Of a stretch of DNA of 64,000 nt, positions 9,407 through 17,839 are shown in pieces. The stretch spans positions 62,001 to 126,000 of the forward strand of contig NZ_CP041730.1 of assembly GCF_007431345.1 (NCBI RefSeq). Reading direction: 5' to 3'. Every line of letters begins with the position of its first letter. Position 1 is the stretch's first letter. The notes beneath the pieces were generated by a model that was not told the DNA's origin, did no database searches, and saw only the letters and a list, made by a program, of their open reading frames with translations. The stretch comes from Chitinimonas arctica. GTDB taxonomy: Bacteria; Pseudomonadota; Gammaproteobacteria; Burkholderiales; Chitinimonadaceae. Both the position numbers and the translations under genes were made by a program.

Positions 9407-9671
9407 CGGCTGCCAGGCGAAAATAGGCCTCCTGCAGGCGACGGTAATCGCGCCAGGTCATGCCCTCCAGATCGGCGACTGACACTTCGGCCAGGGAGGC
9501 GAACAATTGCATTTCGCGTTCGGTTTCGTCGCTCGCCAGACGCTGGGCCATGCGGATATCTCGGACCAGCGGTGCGCGTAGGGTCAGGCTGTCGCGCAGC
9601 ACGCCGTTGAAGGTGGCGGCTTGGCGTAGGGGGACCGTGATGTGATCTTTTTGCTGATGAGCTGGATTCAT
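9354..9671 (-). CDS. E: Tail assembly chaperone E
   Basis: A 105-residue protein of the P2 gpE / Mu gp41 tail assembly chaperone group, which keeps the tape measure protein soluble before tube polymerisation. The characteristic middle part contains RDIRMAQRL and LEGMTWRDY followed by a short acidic tail. AGGAATT precedes the ATG. It lies between the tube and tape measure genes and overlaps the E' frame. Confidence 0.8.
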   Translation of the reverse strand: MNPAHQQKDHITVPLRQAATFNGVLRDSLTLRAPLVRDIRMAQRLASDETEREMQLFASLAEVSVADLEGMTWRDYRRLQEAYFRLAADDDAADAPNTPAHATAG

Positions 9672-9774
9672 TATGTAATTCCTAAAAGTGAAAATAGCTG
9701 AGGTTTTTAGTGGGTTTCTCTGCTACAAATAAAGGAGCAGGAAGTTTTTTTGACGGCATCAGCGCAGAAACAGC

Positions 9775-10425
9775 ATGGATAATCGGGATGAATTGACGAA
9801 ATCGCTTTTCAATAGCGACGTAAAGGTCGTGTATAGCGGTAGTGATGTATTTGAAGGGCTCTATTTCGACGCGCCCATTGTTGCACAAGTGACGGGGGCG
9901 ATGGATGGCTCGGTGATTGATGTGCGCGTTACCGCCACTTCCACTGCATTTTCTATTTGCCACCCCTTCCTAGCCAGAAAAGCCCAGTGCCTTATCCGCT
10001 CTGAAAAAGGCCGAATTTGGATGGAAAATCGCGATCTCTGCCTGAATGTTGAAAATCAGAAGCACGGCCTGGGTGCTCGCATTTTTGCGCGACAGGTTTT
10101 AGGAGCAAAGGCATTGAACATAAAAAGAATTGTTATGCCTGCAGCAGGCAGCATTCAGACTCCCAGTCATATGGAAAGTGAATTAGCTTGGTTAAAATTC
10201 GGCTTTATTGCGAATTTACCATTTGATATACGTGCTGACCTGGGTGTAAAAGGTCACCCATTTAGCCATGTCAAAACCCTACAAGATTTGATCGCCGTTC
10301 CAGGGGGCACACAATGGTGGATAGAAAATGGCCATCCTTTTCGCATGGAATTCGATACCTCGGATAACTCCTTCAGCTGGTCGGTGCTCATGGCTTACTT
10401 GAACCGAAAAAATATCGCCCTTTGA
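9775..10425 (+). CDS. GNAT-fold-like cargo protein of unknown role
   Basis: A 216-residue protein on the strand opposite to the surrounding tail genes. The segment Q95-KHGLGARIF resembles the acetyl-CoA binding loop of GNAT acetyltransferases (Q/R-x-x-G-x-G/A) and is preceded by a beta-strand-like stretch (CLNVEN). Only this motif supports the fold, so activity is uncertain. Base composition is clearly more AT-rich than its neighbours. Its position between the tube gene and the chaperone gene marks it as a cargo gene. Confidence 0.55.
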   Translation: MDNRDELTKSLFNSDVKVVYSGSDVFEGLYFDAPIVAQVTGAMDGSVIDVRVTATSTAFSICHPFLARKAQCLIRSEKGRIWMENRDLCLNVENQKHGLGARIFARQVLGAKALNIKRIVMPAAGSIQTPSHMESELAWLKFGFIANLPFDIRADLGVKGHPFSHVKTLQDLIAVPGGTQWWIENGHPFRMEFDTSDNSFSWSVLMAYLNRKNIAL

Positions 10426-10451
10426 ACGGAACAAGCGGCCCGGCGGAGGAT

Positions 10452-10955
10452 TTACATACCCAAAGCCTCTCGCACCTTTTCCAACTGGTCCACCCCATCG
10501 ATCACACGTTTACACGCCAGGGGCTCGATCTCATACATGACCTTGCCATCCAGCTCCAGCTTGTAATAGCTGAGTGCAATGCCGAACTTATTCTCCGATT
10601 TTTCGCCAGGCTTCCAGTCGCCCATATCCAGCTCTTCCAGCATGCCGCGCATGCTGATAATGGCGGCGACCACGGCGCCTTTCTGATCCTTGAAGGCACC
10701 TCGGAAGCTGCCATTGAAGGCGGTCTGATCGGCCAGGCCAAAGAACTTCAGCGCGCCGGCATCCAGGCCAGATAGGGTAAAGCTACCCTCCGGCGTTTCC
10801 ATGCCCATATCCATCTTGATGGCGGCATCCGAGCCACCGGGGCGGTGGTCGTCGGTCTTGAGTTTAAGCTTGGGCGGCGTCACCGACATCGCCAGGCCGG
10901 CGTAGCCCTTGCCGTCGATAAAGGCATTCATGTTGTACAAGGTTTGCGGAATCAT
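10452..10955 (-). CDS. FII: Major tail tube protein
   Basis: A 167-residue homologue of P2 gpFII, which polymerises into the inner tube of the contractile tail. It starts with the family pattern MIPQTLYNMNAFIDG and continues with the lysine-rich PPKLKLKTDD stretch. It lies 11 bases after the sheath gene, as in P2 (FI-FII). Confidence 0.93.
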   Translation of the reverse strand: MIPQTLYNMNAFIDGKGYAGLAMSVTPPKLKLKTDDHRPGGSDAAIKMDMGMETPEGSFTLSGLDAGALKFFGLADQTAFNGSFRGAFKDQKGAVVAAIISMRGMLEELDMGDWKPGEKSENKFGIALSYYKLELDGKVMYEIEPLACKRVIDGVDQLEKVREALGM

Positions 10956-10966
10956 CGCGACCTCCT

Positions 10967-12136
10967 TTATTTATTGGTATTGAGGACTTCGGTGATCCAC
11001 TGATTGGTCACCTCGACCCGGAAGATCGGGTTTTCTGCCGGTGGGACGTCGGTAAAGCGGATATTCCAATAGACTCGGCCCTGCTCCAGTTGGCTGGCGG
11101 TATTCAGTTCCAGATCCGGATAGACCTCGAAATTGATAATCGCGCCCTGGGCCTTCAGGTCACGCATAAAGGCCTGCAGCCCTTCCGTGACGTCCTTGAC
11201 GTAGGTTTTGGTGATGCTTCGGTCTACCGCCCATTTGTGGCCGTAGAGAATGGCGTCCATGACGATATCGAGCGTGCGGACCCTGGTCACAAAGGACCAC
11301 TTGGGATCAGCCGACAAGGTACGGTTACCCCAAAGGCGGAAGCCACCGTCGCGGATGATGGTGGTGATATGGGCGGCATTGAGTAAATTCGCCCTACAGG
11401 TTTCGTCCCCGTCCAAGAACTCGACCGGGCGGCCGGTACCGGTGACCTCGACGAACTCCTTATTCGACGGACTGGCCCAAAAGCCGTATTCCTTGTCGGT
11501 ACGAGCAAACAGACCTGCGGCATAGGGCGAAGCCGGCACGACTACCTCGGCGTTGATCGAGGTGTCCCAGATCTTCAGGCCGGGATCGACCGCGTAAATG
11601 CGCTTGCTCCCGAAGTTGGTGAAGTAGGCGATGGCGGCTTCGTCATCCGTATTCGGCCCGTCAACAATGGCGACCGCTTTCAACTTGGCTGCTAGGCTAT
11701 CCATGGCAGACGCGACCGCCTGCTTGGCCGAATGGCCAGGACAAACGATCAGTCTCGGTTGGGCATTGTGGCGGCTTTTGCCATCCAATAGCGCTTGCAT
11801 GCCGGTACGTTGGCCGGCCTGGGTGACCCCGCCAATGATGGCGCTGGTCAGCGCGGCGCCATCGGCCACGCTAGGTACGCCGACCGCCACAATGACGGCA
11901 GCGGCCTGGGCATAGATCCCGCGTGCGGCCTTCGCCAGATTACTGTTGGTACCGAACTTAAGCACCGCCTCCCGGTAACTGGTCAACAGGATGGGTTGAT
12001 TCGGCGCGGCCAAGCCTTCGGCCGGGGTAAAAGTATCGACTAGGCCAATAATGGACGAGGAGGGAATGGCGATGGGGCGCGGCCCGGTATCGACCAGGGT
12101 CACGGTCACGCCGTGGAAGAAGCTCAAACTAGGCAT
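10967..12136 (-). CDS. FI: Tail sheath protein
   Basis: A homologue of P2 gpFI of about 389 residues. It forms the contractile sheath around the tube. Typical features are the N-terminal FHGVTVTLVDTGPRPI strand, SSIIGLVDTF, and the C-terminal domain with WSFVTRVRTLDIVMDAI. The ATG at 12136 follows CGGAG; the frame is open 15 bases upstream into the terminator hairpin. Confidence 0.95.
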   Translation of the reverse strand: MPSLSFFHGVTVTLVDTGPRPIAIPSSSIIGLVDTFTPAEGLAAPNQPILLTSYREAVLKFGTNSNLAKAARGIYAQAAAVIVAVGVPSVADGAALTSAIIGGVTQAGQRTGMQALLDGKSRHNAQPRLIVCPGHSAKQAVASAMDSLAAKLKAVAIVDGPNTDDEAAIAYFTNFGSKRIYAVDPGLKIWDTSINAEVVVPASPYAAGLFARTDKEYGFWASPSNKEFVEVTGTGRPVEFLDGDETCRANLLNAAHITTIIRDGGFRLWGNRTLSADPKWSFVTRVRTLDIVMDAILYGHKWAVDRSITKTYVKDVTEGLQAFMRDLKAQGAIINFEVYPDLELNTASQLEQGRVYWNIRFTDVPPAENPIFRVEVTNQWITEVLNTNK

Positions 12137-12148
12137 GAAACTCCGATG

Positions 12149-12172
12149 CAAAAAGCCCGCACGCGGCGGGCT
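12149..12172 (-). terminator. Terminator upstream of the tail sheath gene
   Basis: A 7-bp stem (AGCCCGC with GCGGGCT) followed on the minus strand by TTTTT. It would stop transcripts from the fibre genes before the sheath gene, only about 13 bases ahead of the sheath start. Confidence 0.8.
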
Positions 12173-12282
12173 GGGGGGACAAAGGTCAGGAGAATTTTTT
12201 AAGGGTGCTCACCCAGGTGAGGGATGCGCGTACCAAGTCGGTTGTTTACAGTTTTGCTTAGATGATCGTCAGAGCCGCCACC

Positions 12283-12576
12283 ATGAAAACCTTCGCTCCA
12301 CCGGACAATATCGAGGACGCCATTGATGCCGTTCTCACCTACGGCGTCGCCGCCATCGAAGGCGATAAGACCCGCGTTCTTGCGTATGCCAGGCGGCTGC
12401 TTCAGTGCCTGGCGCCGTATCGTGACGTCGCGCCGATCATTTCCGCGCAAAACGTCTCGAACAAGGGCCACCTTTTTTATGTCGTTGATAACAATCGCTA
12501 CGTCACCGGCAATGAAGAATTGAAGCAAGCTGTACTGAATCTCGACACGGTTTGTTTGAACGGCTTACCTACTTGA
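12283..12576 (+). CDS. Small cargo protein, paralogue A
   Basis: A protein of about 97 residues on the strand opposite to the tail genes. It is clearly related to the next gene (12661-12966): both share an N-terminal DNI/V-x-DA helix, GI/V-xAI, APY, a Q-x-V-x-N-x-G segment before a short beta strand, RY, and a C-terminal LD. No catalytic motif is visible. The start at 12283 aligns with the paralogue's start; the frame is open to 12262. Confidence 0.6.
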   Translation: MKTFAPPDNIEDAIDAVLTYGVAAIEGDKTRVLAYARRLLQCLAPYRDVAPIISAQNVSNKGHLFYVVDNNRYVTGNEELKQAVLNLDTVCLNGLPT

Positions 12577-12660
12577 TCCCCGCGCCAGGAGGGCGACTAC
12601 CATGCTTCTCCTAGGCTTGATTGTGAAGTTGCCTCGTCGGGAAGCGACAGAGGCGCAGCT

Positions 12661-12966
12661 GTGAAAATCTTTGATCAATTGGACAATGTCAACGACGCGG
12701 CCGAGACCTTGATTAAAGACGGGATCGTCGCGATAGCAGCGCCTCGCTCCACTGCCGTGCCCTACCTTCAACGCATTCAAGCCTGCGTAGCACCTTACAT
12801 CAAGGTCAATACGATTCTGGGTTTTCAGTCTGTACCGAACCACGGCTATCTGTATTACCTCCGCGACACAAGTCGCTACGCATTAGAGGATGAACGCTTA
12901 GCACAGCGGTTGTTGGATCTCGATGCGCATGACCGCCGTTATTGCGGATACACCCGAGTCGGCTAA
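12661..12966 (+). CDS. Small cargo protein, paralogue B
   Basis: A 101-residue paralogue of the preceding gene, with GTG start and GAGG 7 bases upstream. Motifs APY, NHGYLYYLRD and RYALEDE align with paralogue A. Its TAA stop overlaps the stop codon of the converging fibre-region gene. The family is unknown to me; tandem duplication and opposite orientation inside the fibre/sheath junction suggest lysogen-expressed cargo. Confidence 0.6.
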   Translation: MKIFDQLDNVNDAAETLIKDGIVAIAAPRSTAVPYLQRIQACVAPYIKVNTILGFQSVPNHGYLYYLRDTSRYALEDERLAQRLLDLDAHDRRYCGYTRVG

Positions 12967-13505
12967 GTCCGAAAGACACTGACCGTGATACCGGCAAAGC
13001 GCATATTCGCTGCTTCCGGTAATCCAGCATTGATGGCCGCTTCATTGACCATCCAAGTACCGTCATCACCCGGCACGGTAAACGGCGCTGACACCTTGAC
13101 GATCCCATCCACCATGGTTGCCAGCAGCAGGCCATCGCGGCCACCCTGCTGGCGGATCGGCAATCGAAAGCTATCGCTCAGCGGTAGCACCGCACCGTCC
13201 TCGCTGCGTAGTTCCGCGGTAAAGCTCAGCGTGGCGCCCTGCGGGCAGATCACCTCATGGCGATCCAGGGCTACCGTGGTTTGAATGGGCTGGTCGCTCG
13301 TGACCTGGGTAATAACCAATAGCGGGCGGACAGCTGGCTTGGCTAGGCCATAGAGGGGCAGATCGAGGCTGCCGCTGTAGTCGGCGATGATATGGCCCGG
13401 CATGGCGGCCAAGTCGGCGTTGGCGAAGAATCGGATCTGGTCTGGATACACAATGAGTCCGGACGAGTCGTCGCTTCGTATAGGGAAATGCACACGTTTC
13501 ATCAT
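12963..13505 (-). CDS. Tail fibre-region protein, unknown
   Basis: A 180-residue, mostly beta-type protein with no membrane segment. It is the last of the tail-fibre block, 4 bases after the gene at 13510-14424. Similar positions in P2-like phages hold fibre proteins or fibre assembly chaperones. The N-terminus MMKRVHFPIRSDD and a long beta-rich middle suggest a virion-associated or fibre-binding part, but the family is not recognised. Confidence 0.6.
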   Translation of the reverse strand: MMKRVHFPIRSDDSSGLIVYPDQIRFFANADLAAMPGHIIADYSGSLDLPLYGLAKPAVRPLLVITQVTSDQPIQTTVALDRHEVICPQGATLSFTAELRSEDGAVLPLSDSFRLPIRQQGGRDGLLLATMVDGIVKVSAPFTVPGDDGTWMVNEAAINAGLPEAANMRFAGITVSVFRT

Positions 13506-13509
13506 GGTT

Positions 13510-14424
13510 TTAGATCCCCGCCAAAGTAGCGACTTGGTTCAACCACGAGTCGAGTGCCAGCCGCGTATACACACCGCCCGTCAATCGCCGACCGCCTGCT
13601 GGACTAAACACCGTGTACTTGCCGCCTCCGATGTGGCGAAGCAAGGCTGTGGCGCCGTTGCTGGCCATGCTGACCGGGAAGCCGATCTGATTCGCCATGA
13701 CGGCGGCTTGCCGACCGTTCCTTGCCAGGGGCAACACGATGGGATCAGTGTTGGTGGACCCCGACTGCACGCTCATGCTGGCGGACACCACCAGCGATTC
13801 GTCGGCACTGACATAGGCAAATCCGTTACCGGTGTTGTTCAAGGGCACGCCATTCGCCGAGGTCACAACGGTCGGACCGGTCACGATGGCCCCGGTAGTG
13901 GGATGGAACGTGGTGCGGTACACATTGCCGTTGACGCTGGACACACTGTAGAGCGATAAATTACCGGCACCCTCGACGGGCCGGGTCAACAAGTGGTTGT
14001 TATGGGCAAAGGCATTGTTGGTCTGCGCCGAAAAGCTACCGACGACGGTCAATGCACCACTCGCCAGCACAATCTTGTTAAGGTACATCGTGGCCGGTGT
14101 CGTGCCCGTGAAATAGGTCAGGCACCACAGCGCTTGATCGACCGCATCGAAATAGATCGATTCGCGCACCAGGGCCGTAATGGTGGGGAAATCGGTGAGC
14201 GCCTTGGTCCAGATCGGCATGCCTGCAGGATTGAGCAGGGCAAAGCCAGGTAGGGAAAACACCTGTAGTGCGCTGCCATCGGTCAGCCAGGACACGGGCA
14301 GATAGCCGGCCGACGCGCCGGTGTTATCGCCCTGGGCGGCGGGGCGAGGAATCGCGGCGGGCCACGGAAAGACCGAGCGGGCCGCCACATTGCCCGAGGT
14401 CGAAGAAAGGATACGGCGGCCCAT
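13510..14424 (-). CDS. Putative tail fibre / receptor-binding protein
   Basis: A 304-residue protein made of repeating beta-strand units (e.g. LSLYSVSSVNGNVYRTTF, GFAYVSADESLVVSASMS) that resemble blades of a beta-propeller. The ATG at 14424 overlaps the upstream stop as ATGA, which fixes the start. It lies in the fibre block after the H-like gene, so it probably helps choose the host receptor. The propeller fold is my reading of the pattern. Confidence 0.6.
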   Translation of the reverse strand: MGRRILSSTSGNVAARSVFPWPAAIPRPAAQGDNTGASAGYLPVSWLTDGSALQVFSLPGFALLNPAGMPIWTKALTDFPTITALVRESIYFDAVDQALWCLTYFTGTTPATMYLNKIVLASGALTVVGSFSAQTNNAFAHNNHLLTRPVEGAGNLSLYSVSSVNGNVYRTTFHPTTGAIVTGPTVVTSANGVPLNNTGNGFAYVSADESLVVSASMSVQSGSTNTDPIVLPLARNGRQAAVMANQIGFPVSMASNGATALLRHIGGGKYTVFSPAGGRRLTGGVYTRLALDSWLNQVATLAGI

Positions 14425-14744
14425 CAGGTTGGGAATCCAAAGGCACGCGCATCGACCACGCCTACTGCACTGGCACGGACATAGACGGTTTCGCCGGGCG
14501 AGATGGCAATGCCGCTGCGCTCCAGCACATTGCTGATCATGCCTTCCGGATCGAGTGGGGTTTTCCATTCCAGCCGGTCGCCATTGACCACGCCACCGAC
14601 GCCAATGGCTAGGCCCACATTCACGGTGTTCGCACTGCAATTGACCATATTGACGTTGATTGTCGGCTGCTCACCGGCCTGGGCGGTATAGAGCGGCTCC
14701 CAGGTGTCGGCGCGGGGAATACAGAGTCTGCCAAAGGTCGGCAT
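14424..14744 (-). CDS. Small fibre-region protein
   Basis: A 106-residue, beta-rich protein (NVNMVNCSANTVNVGLAIG, ISPGETVYVRASAVGV) with the look of a small virion capping or fibre domain. It is translationally coupled to the next gene by an ATGA overlap and follows the H-like fibre gene after 51 bases. Family not recognised. Confidence 0.6.
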   Translation of the reverse strand: MPTFGRLCIPRADTWEPLYTAQAGEQPTINVNMVNCSANTVNVGLAIGVGGVVNGDRLEWKTPLDPEGMISNVLERSGIAISPGETVYVRASAVGVVDARAFGFPT

Positions 14745-14795
14745 CGGGGCTCCAAGGGGTAAATAGATAGGATGAAAGCGGCACCGCAGCGCCCG

Positions 14796-15410
14796 CTAAA
14801 TCTGGCCGTGAAAGAACCGTTCCGAGCGGCTGAACAAGCTGCGCACATCGCGCCATTCGGCGTCGCCAGCGGCGGCGGTTTTCTTGACGAGGATTTGATT
14901 GGGCAAGCCGCCTAGCGGCAGCTGGGTCTGCTGGCCCATCACTTGCAGTACCCACTGGCGCGAAGCCAAGGTCTTGCTGGGATCAATGCTGAGATTGACC
15001 ACGCTGGCATTGCCCAGGGCGACCACCATCTCCATGACCGTATCGACGCCCATACCCTGACTAAGGACAGGCTTGTAGCGGTCGGCGCAGTTGGCAACGG
15101 CGATGAGGGTGCCGGCCGAGTCGAACAGGCCAATTTCGCGGATGGTGAACCCGCCGACATCGATGGGAATCACAATATTGGCGGTGATCCAGCCGGCGTT
15201 TTGCGCATCGATGGCGACCAGGCTGATGGGGCCGCGCCAGGTTTCACGCACGAGGCGGGTTTGTTTTGCATCGGGGATGACCGGCACCCCGCCGCCATCG
15301 CCCACCGCCATCTGGGTCAATTCAATGGTCTGTTGCTTCGCCAGGGCTTGCGCGATCCTGGCCAGCCCGGCCTCGGTCGGCAAGGTGAACCAGTTTTGTA
15401 CATCGGCCAT
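14796..15410 (-). CDS. H: Tail-collar fibre protein (gpH N-terminal, DUF3751-like)
   Basis: A 204-residue protein with the N-terminal domain of P2 gpH-type fibres: an LT..G..IA start, then MAVGDGGG and a central GGFTIREIGLFD stretch, which is the hallmark. This domain attaches the fibre to the baseplate. P2 gpH is much longer; here the distal fibre seems to be supplied by the separate genes that follow. It is directly downstream of I, as in P2. Confidence 0.85.
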   Translation of the reverse strand: MADVQNWFTLPTEAGLARIAQALAKQQTIELTQMAVGDGGGVPVIPDAKQTRLVRETWRGPISLVAIDAQNAGWITANIVIPIDVGGFTIREIGLFDSAGTLIAVANCADRYKPVLSQGMGVDTVMEMVVALGNASVVNLSIDPSKTLASRQWVLQVMGQQTQLPLGGLPNQILVKKTAAAGDAEWRDVRSLFSRSERFFHGQI

Positions 15411-15417
15411 AGGGTTC

Positions 15418-16044
15418 CTATCGGGATAAGGGAGCGCCGCGCGGCCGGATGCGCAGCACCTCTACGAGCGTGGTGGTGGCAGCCAGGTAGAGCAGCAGGG
15501 GTGGAGCCGATAGCCGGCGGAGTTGGTAAGGCATGACGCGGGACGTCTCCCCCAGGCAGGTGGCTGCCGCGACCTTCAAGGTGCCGGACACCTGCTGGAT
15601 GGCCGCCAGGCGGCGCAAGTGCGAGCGCTCGGGCTTCCACAGCGCGATCACGTTCAGTGCATTGCCCACGGCGGCTTGATCCTCGGCGTTGCGCAGCATC
15701 AGCTGCACGTCGAACTCCGCCCAATGCGCACCGGGCGGATGCTCGATGAGGCGGGCTTCGGCGAAACCCAGAATCCCCAGCGCTCGCTGGATTGCCCAGG
15801 GCGTGCCCTTCTTCCTATGCAAGGCAAGCGATTCACGGATCAATTGCCGGCGCGGGGCATCGGTCAGGGCATAGGCCCAGCCATCGACCGACATGGCCCA
15901 AGCCAGGTAGGGCAACAGTGGCGCCGGACAATGGTCGGCCGACCACAGCGTGCGCAGTACGGACGGATCGAGCGGGGAAGCCGTGCTATCAGCGACGGCG
16001 CGCTCCAGGGCAGTTGCGTTACTAGGGAGTAACTTAGCGCTCAT
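15418..16044 (-). CDS. I: Tail protein I
   Basis: A 208-residue homologue of P2 gpI, part of the baseplate wedge to which the fibre attaches. The family core LPYLAWAMSVDGW followed by R..I..SL.LHRKKGTPWAI is clear. It overlaps gene J by 11 bases and precedes H, the P2 order W-J-I-H. Confidence 0.92.
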   Translation of the reverse strand: MSAKLLPSNATALERAVADSTASPLDPSVLRTLWSADHCPAPLLPYLAWAMSVDGWAYALTDAPRRQLIRESLALHRKKGTPWAIQRALGILGFAEARLIEHPPGAHWAEFDVQLMLRNAEDQAAVGNALNVIALWKPERSHLRRLAAIQQVSGTLKVAAATCLGETSRVMPYQLRRLSAPPLLLYLAATTTLVEVLRIRPRGAPLSR

Positions 16045-16927
16045 CGCTGTTCACCACCTGGATCGCCAGCTCGGTGCACAGCGCCACTTCGTTACCGGCC
16101 ATCACCAGATCGAGGGCCGGCTCCGACAGATCCACTCGCACGATGCCGGGCACATGCAGCGCGGCGTACAAACCCGAGCGCGGGACATCGCGACCGATCT
16201 TGCGGCAGTCGGCCAGGTAAGCCGCCAAGGCAGCGCGGGCGGCCGCTTCAGCGGGATCGCCATCCGGACCAGGGCGACGGTACAGCGTGGCGCGGAGGGC
16301 AAAGGGTCGTAGTGAGGCGGCCCGTACCTGCACGGTATCGCTAAGCGGCCGGCGCTCTTCGGCAGACAGGTAGGCCGCCACGGTCCCAAGCAAGCCCGCA
16401 CTGGGCGATCCATCGCCATCGACCGAAAGAACCGTCACCCGCACCGTGCCTGGTACCGGGCTGTCCACCGCCACGTCGGCCACATGGGCGTCAGCCGACA
16501 ACGCATGAAAAACATAGCTATCGCGCGAACCGGCTACTGTCTCCCCCTCCAGCGCCATCTGGGCACGCAGCCGCAGTCGTTCGTCGTCTTCATAGGTGGC
16601 CGGTACCGGCGGCTGCGCGGTCGGATTGCCGGCATCAAGCAATAGCCGCGACACCCCCAGCAGCGCGGCCAGCTGCTCCAGATCGCTGCCTCGGGCAAAG
16701 GGCAGCAATACCGCCTGGGCGGCATCATTGATCCGCGCCCGAAGCGTCAGCTCGTCATAGGTCGCCAACTCCAGCAGCTTGATCACGGGGTCGGTTTCCA
16801 GCACGGCGCTGAACTGCGGATATAGGGTGCGGAACCGACCCAGCTTGCCCTGGAAAATCGTCTCGAAATCCAGCTCCTCGATCACCGCCGGTGGCGGTAG
16901 CCTGGCCAGGTCGATCAAGTTGTTCAT
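16034..16927 (-). CDS. J: Baseplate assembly protein J
   Basis: A 297-residue homologue of P2 gpJ / Mu gp47, a baseplate wedge protein. The N-terminal IDLARLPPPAVIEELDFE pattern and the C-terminal cysteine-poor repeat domain fit the family. It overlaps W by 4 bases and I by 11, so the wedge genes are translationally coupled. Confidence 0.92.
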   Translation of the reverse strand: MNNLIDLARLPPPAVIEELDFETIFQGKLGRFRTLYPQFSAVLETDPVIKLLELATYDELTLRARINDAAQAVLLPFARGSDLEQLAALLGVSRLLLDAGNPTAQPPVPATYEDDERLRLRAQMALEGETVAGSRDSYVFHALSADAHVADVAVDSPVPGTVRVTVLSVDGDGSPSAGLLGTVAAYLSAEERRPLSDTVQVRAASLRPFALRATLYRRPGPDGDPAEAAARAALAAYLADCRKIGRDVPRSGLYAALHVPGIVRVDLSEPALDLVMAGNEVALCTELAIQVVNSDER

Positions 16928-17292
16928 AGCGCCACCTCGATCAACGCAGCCTCGCCATTGATCTCGGCATCAATCACGAAGTCGAAGCGACCATCGACGA
17001 TAGATCGCAAGGTCACCCGCTTCACGCGCACCAGCGGTTCGGTCAGCAGCGGGCTCCAGTTATGCGGGGCGTTCAAGGCCTCGGCGATCTCCGCCTGCAT
17101 GGCTGACTTGAGGCCACCGTTAAACGGCAGATCGACCATCTCGGGCAGGCGCGAGCCATAGCGGGGTCGCATGCGGCGGCTGCCGATGCGGGTGGTGAGA
17201 ATGTCGTGGATGCCTTGCACGATGGCGTCCCGGCCCGAGATCGGCTGGCCGGTGTAGCGGTGCATGCCGATAAAGGGCTGGGCAATCGTCAT
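16924..17292 (-). CDS. W: Baseplate protein W (GPW/gp25 family)
   Basis: A 122-residue homologue of P2 gpW and T4 gp25, which clamp the sheath to the baseplate. Diagnostic parts are IHDILTTRIGSRRMRPRYGS and the glutamate-containing E..I..AL segment with NAPHNWSP. It has 4-base overlaps with the genes on either side. Confidence 0.93.
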   Translation of the reverse strand: MTIAQPFIGMHRYTGQPISGRDAIVQGIHDILTTRIGSRRMRPRYGSRLPEMVDLPFNGGLKSAMQAEIAEALNAPHNWSPLLTEPLVRVKRVTLRSIVDGRFDFVIDAEINGEAALIEVAL

Positions 17293-17486
17293 TCGGCAGC
17301 CACGCTCTCGAAGTCGTCGTGTTGGTCCAAGTAGGCCACCAGCTCGGGGACGTCGGTGACGATGCGGGACTTTTCGACCATAAAGGCCCGGCCGTCTTCG
17401 AGGACCAGGGTGCGGGAATTAAAAGACTTGTCGCGGTAGGTACGCGGGGCGACGGGAATCGCATCGCTTGTCAGGGGTTTGGCCAT
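17289..17486 (-). CDS. Small conserved baseplate-region protein
   Basis: A 65-residue hydrophilic protein between the terminator and gene W, coupled to W by a 4-base overlap. Pattern KSFNSRTLVLEDGR then VEKSRIVTDVPEL suggests a small beta-type accessory protein. I do not recognise a named family; comparable small ORFs sit upstream of W in related contractile-tail phages. Confidence 0.6.
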   Translation of the reverse strand: MAKPLTSDAIPVAPRTYRDKSFNSRTLVLEDGRAFMVEKSRIVTDVPELVAYLDQHDDFESVAAE

Positions 17487-17500
17487 AGGGCTCCAGAATG

Positions 17501-17525
17501 CAAAAGCCCCGCTCGAAGGCGGGGC
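17501..17525 (-). terminator. Terminator between the PAAR gene and the baseplate genes
   Basis: A perfect 7-bp stem (GCCCCGC with GCGGGGC) around a 6-base loop, followed by TTTT on the minus strand. It lies 14 bases ahead of the start at 17486. Confidence 0.8.
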
Positions 17526-17566
17526 GAAGGGAAGAAGTAAGGAAGAGACGGAAGAAAAGGCGCAGC

Positions 17567-17839
17567 TCAGTCAGGCAGCGTGAACCAGGGGCGGCCGCTG
17601 GAGCCATGCCCGCAGGAAGCAGCATGGCCGGCCCGACAGACCGGCTCGCCGTCGAGGGTCAGCCAGGAAGAACCCTGCACCATGCTGGGCGACGGGCTAT
17701 GTGGCGGTAGACCATGGCCGGCGACGGCATCGCCAATCAGCACAGCCGGCTGACCGTCCACGCTGAACCAGCCTTGCCCGCCACCCAGCTGGCTGCCGCC
17801 AGCCGCATCCAGGCCAACCACGGCAATGCCATAGCTCAT
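17567..17839 (-). CDS. PAAR-like tail spike tip protein
   Basis: A 90-residue protein with the PAAR pattern: AVLIGDAVAGHG, HSPSPSMVQGSS, and C-terminal CRAGHAASCGH. In contractile tails the PAAR cone caps the spike and binds a metal through His/Cys residues. It overlaps V (the spike) by 4 bases, which fits its job. Confidence 0.85.
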   Translation of the reverse strand: MSYGIAVVGLDAAGGSQLGGGQGWFSVDGQPAVLIGDAVAGHGLPPHSPSPSMVQGSSWLTLDGEPVCRAGHAASCGHGSSGRPWFTLPD

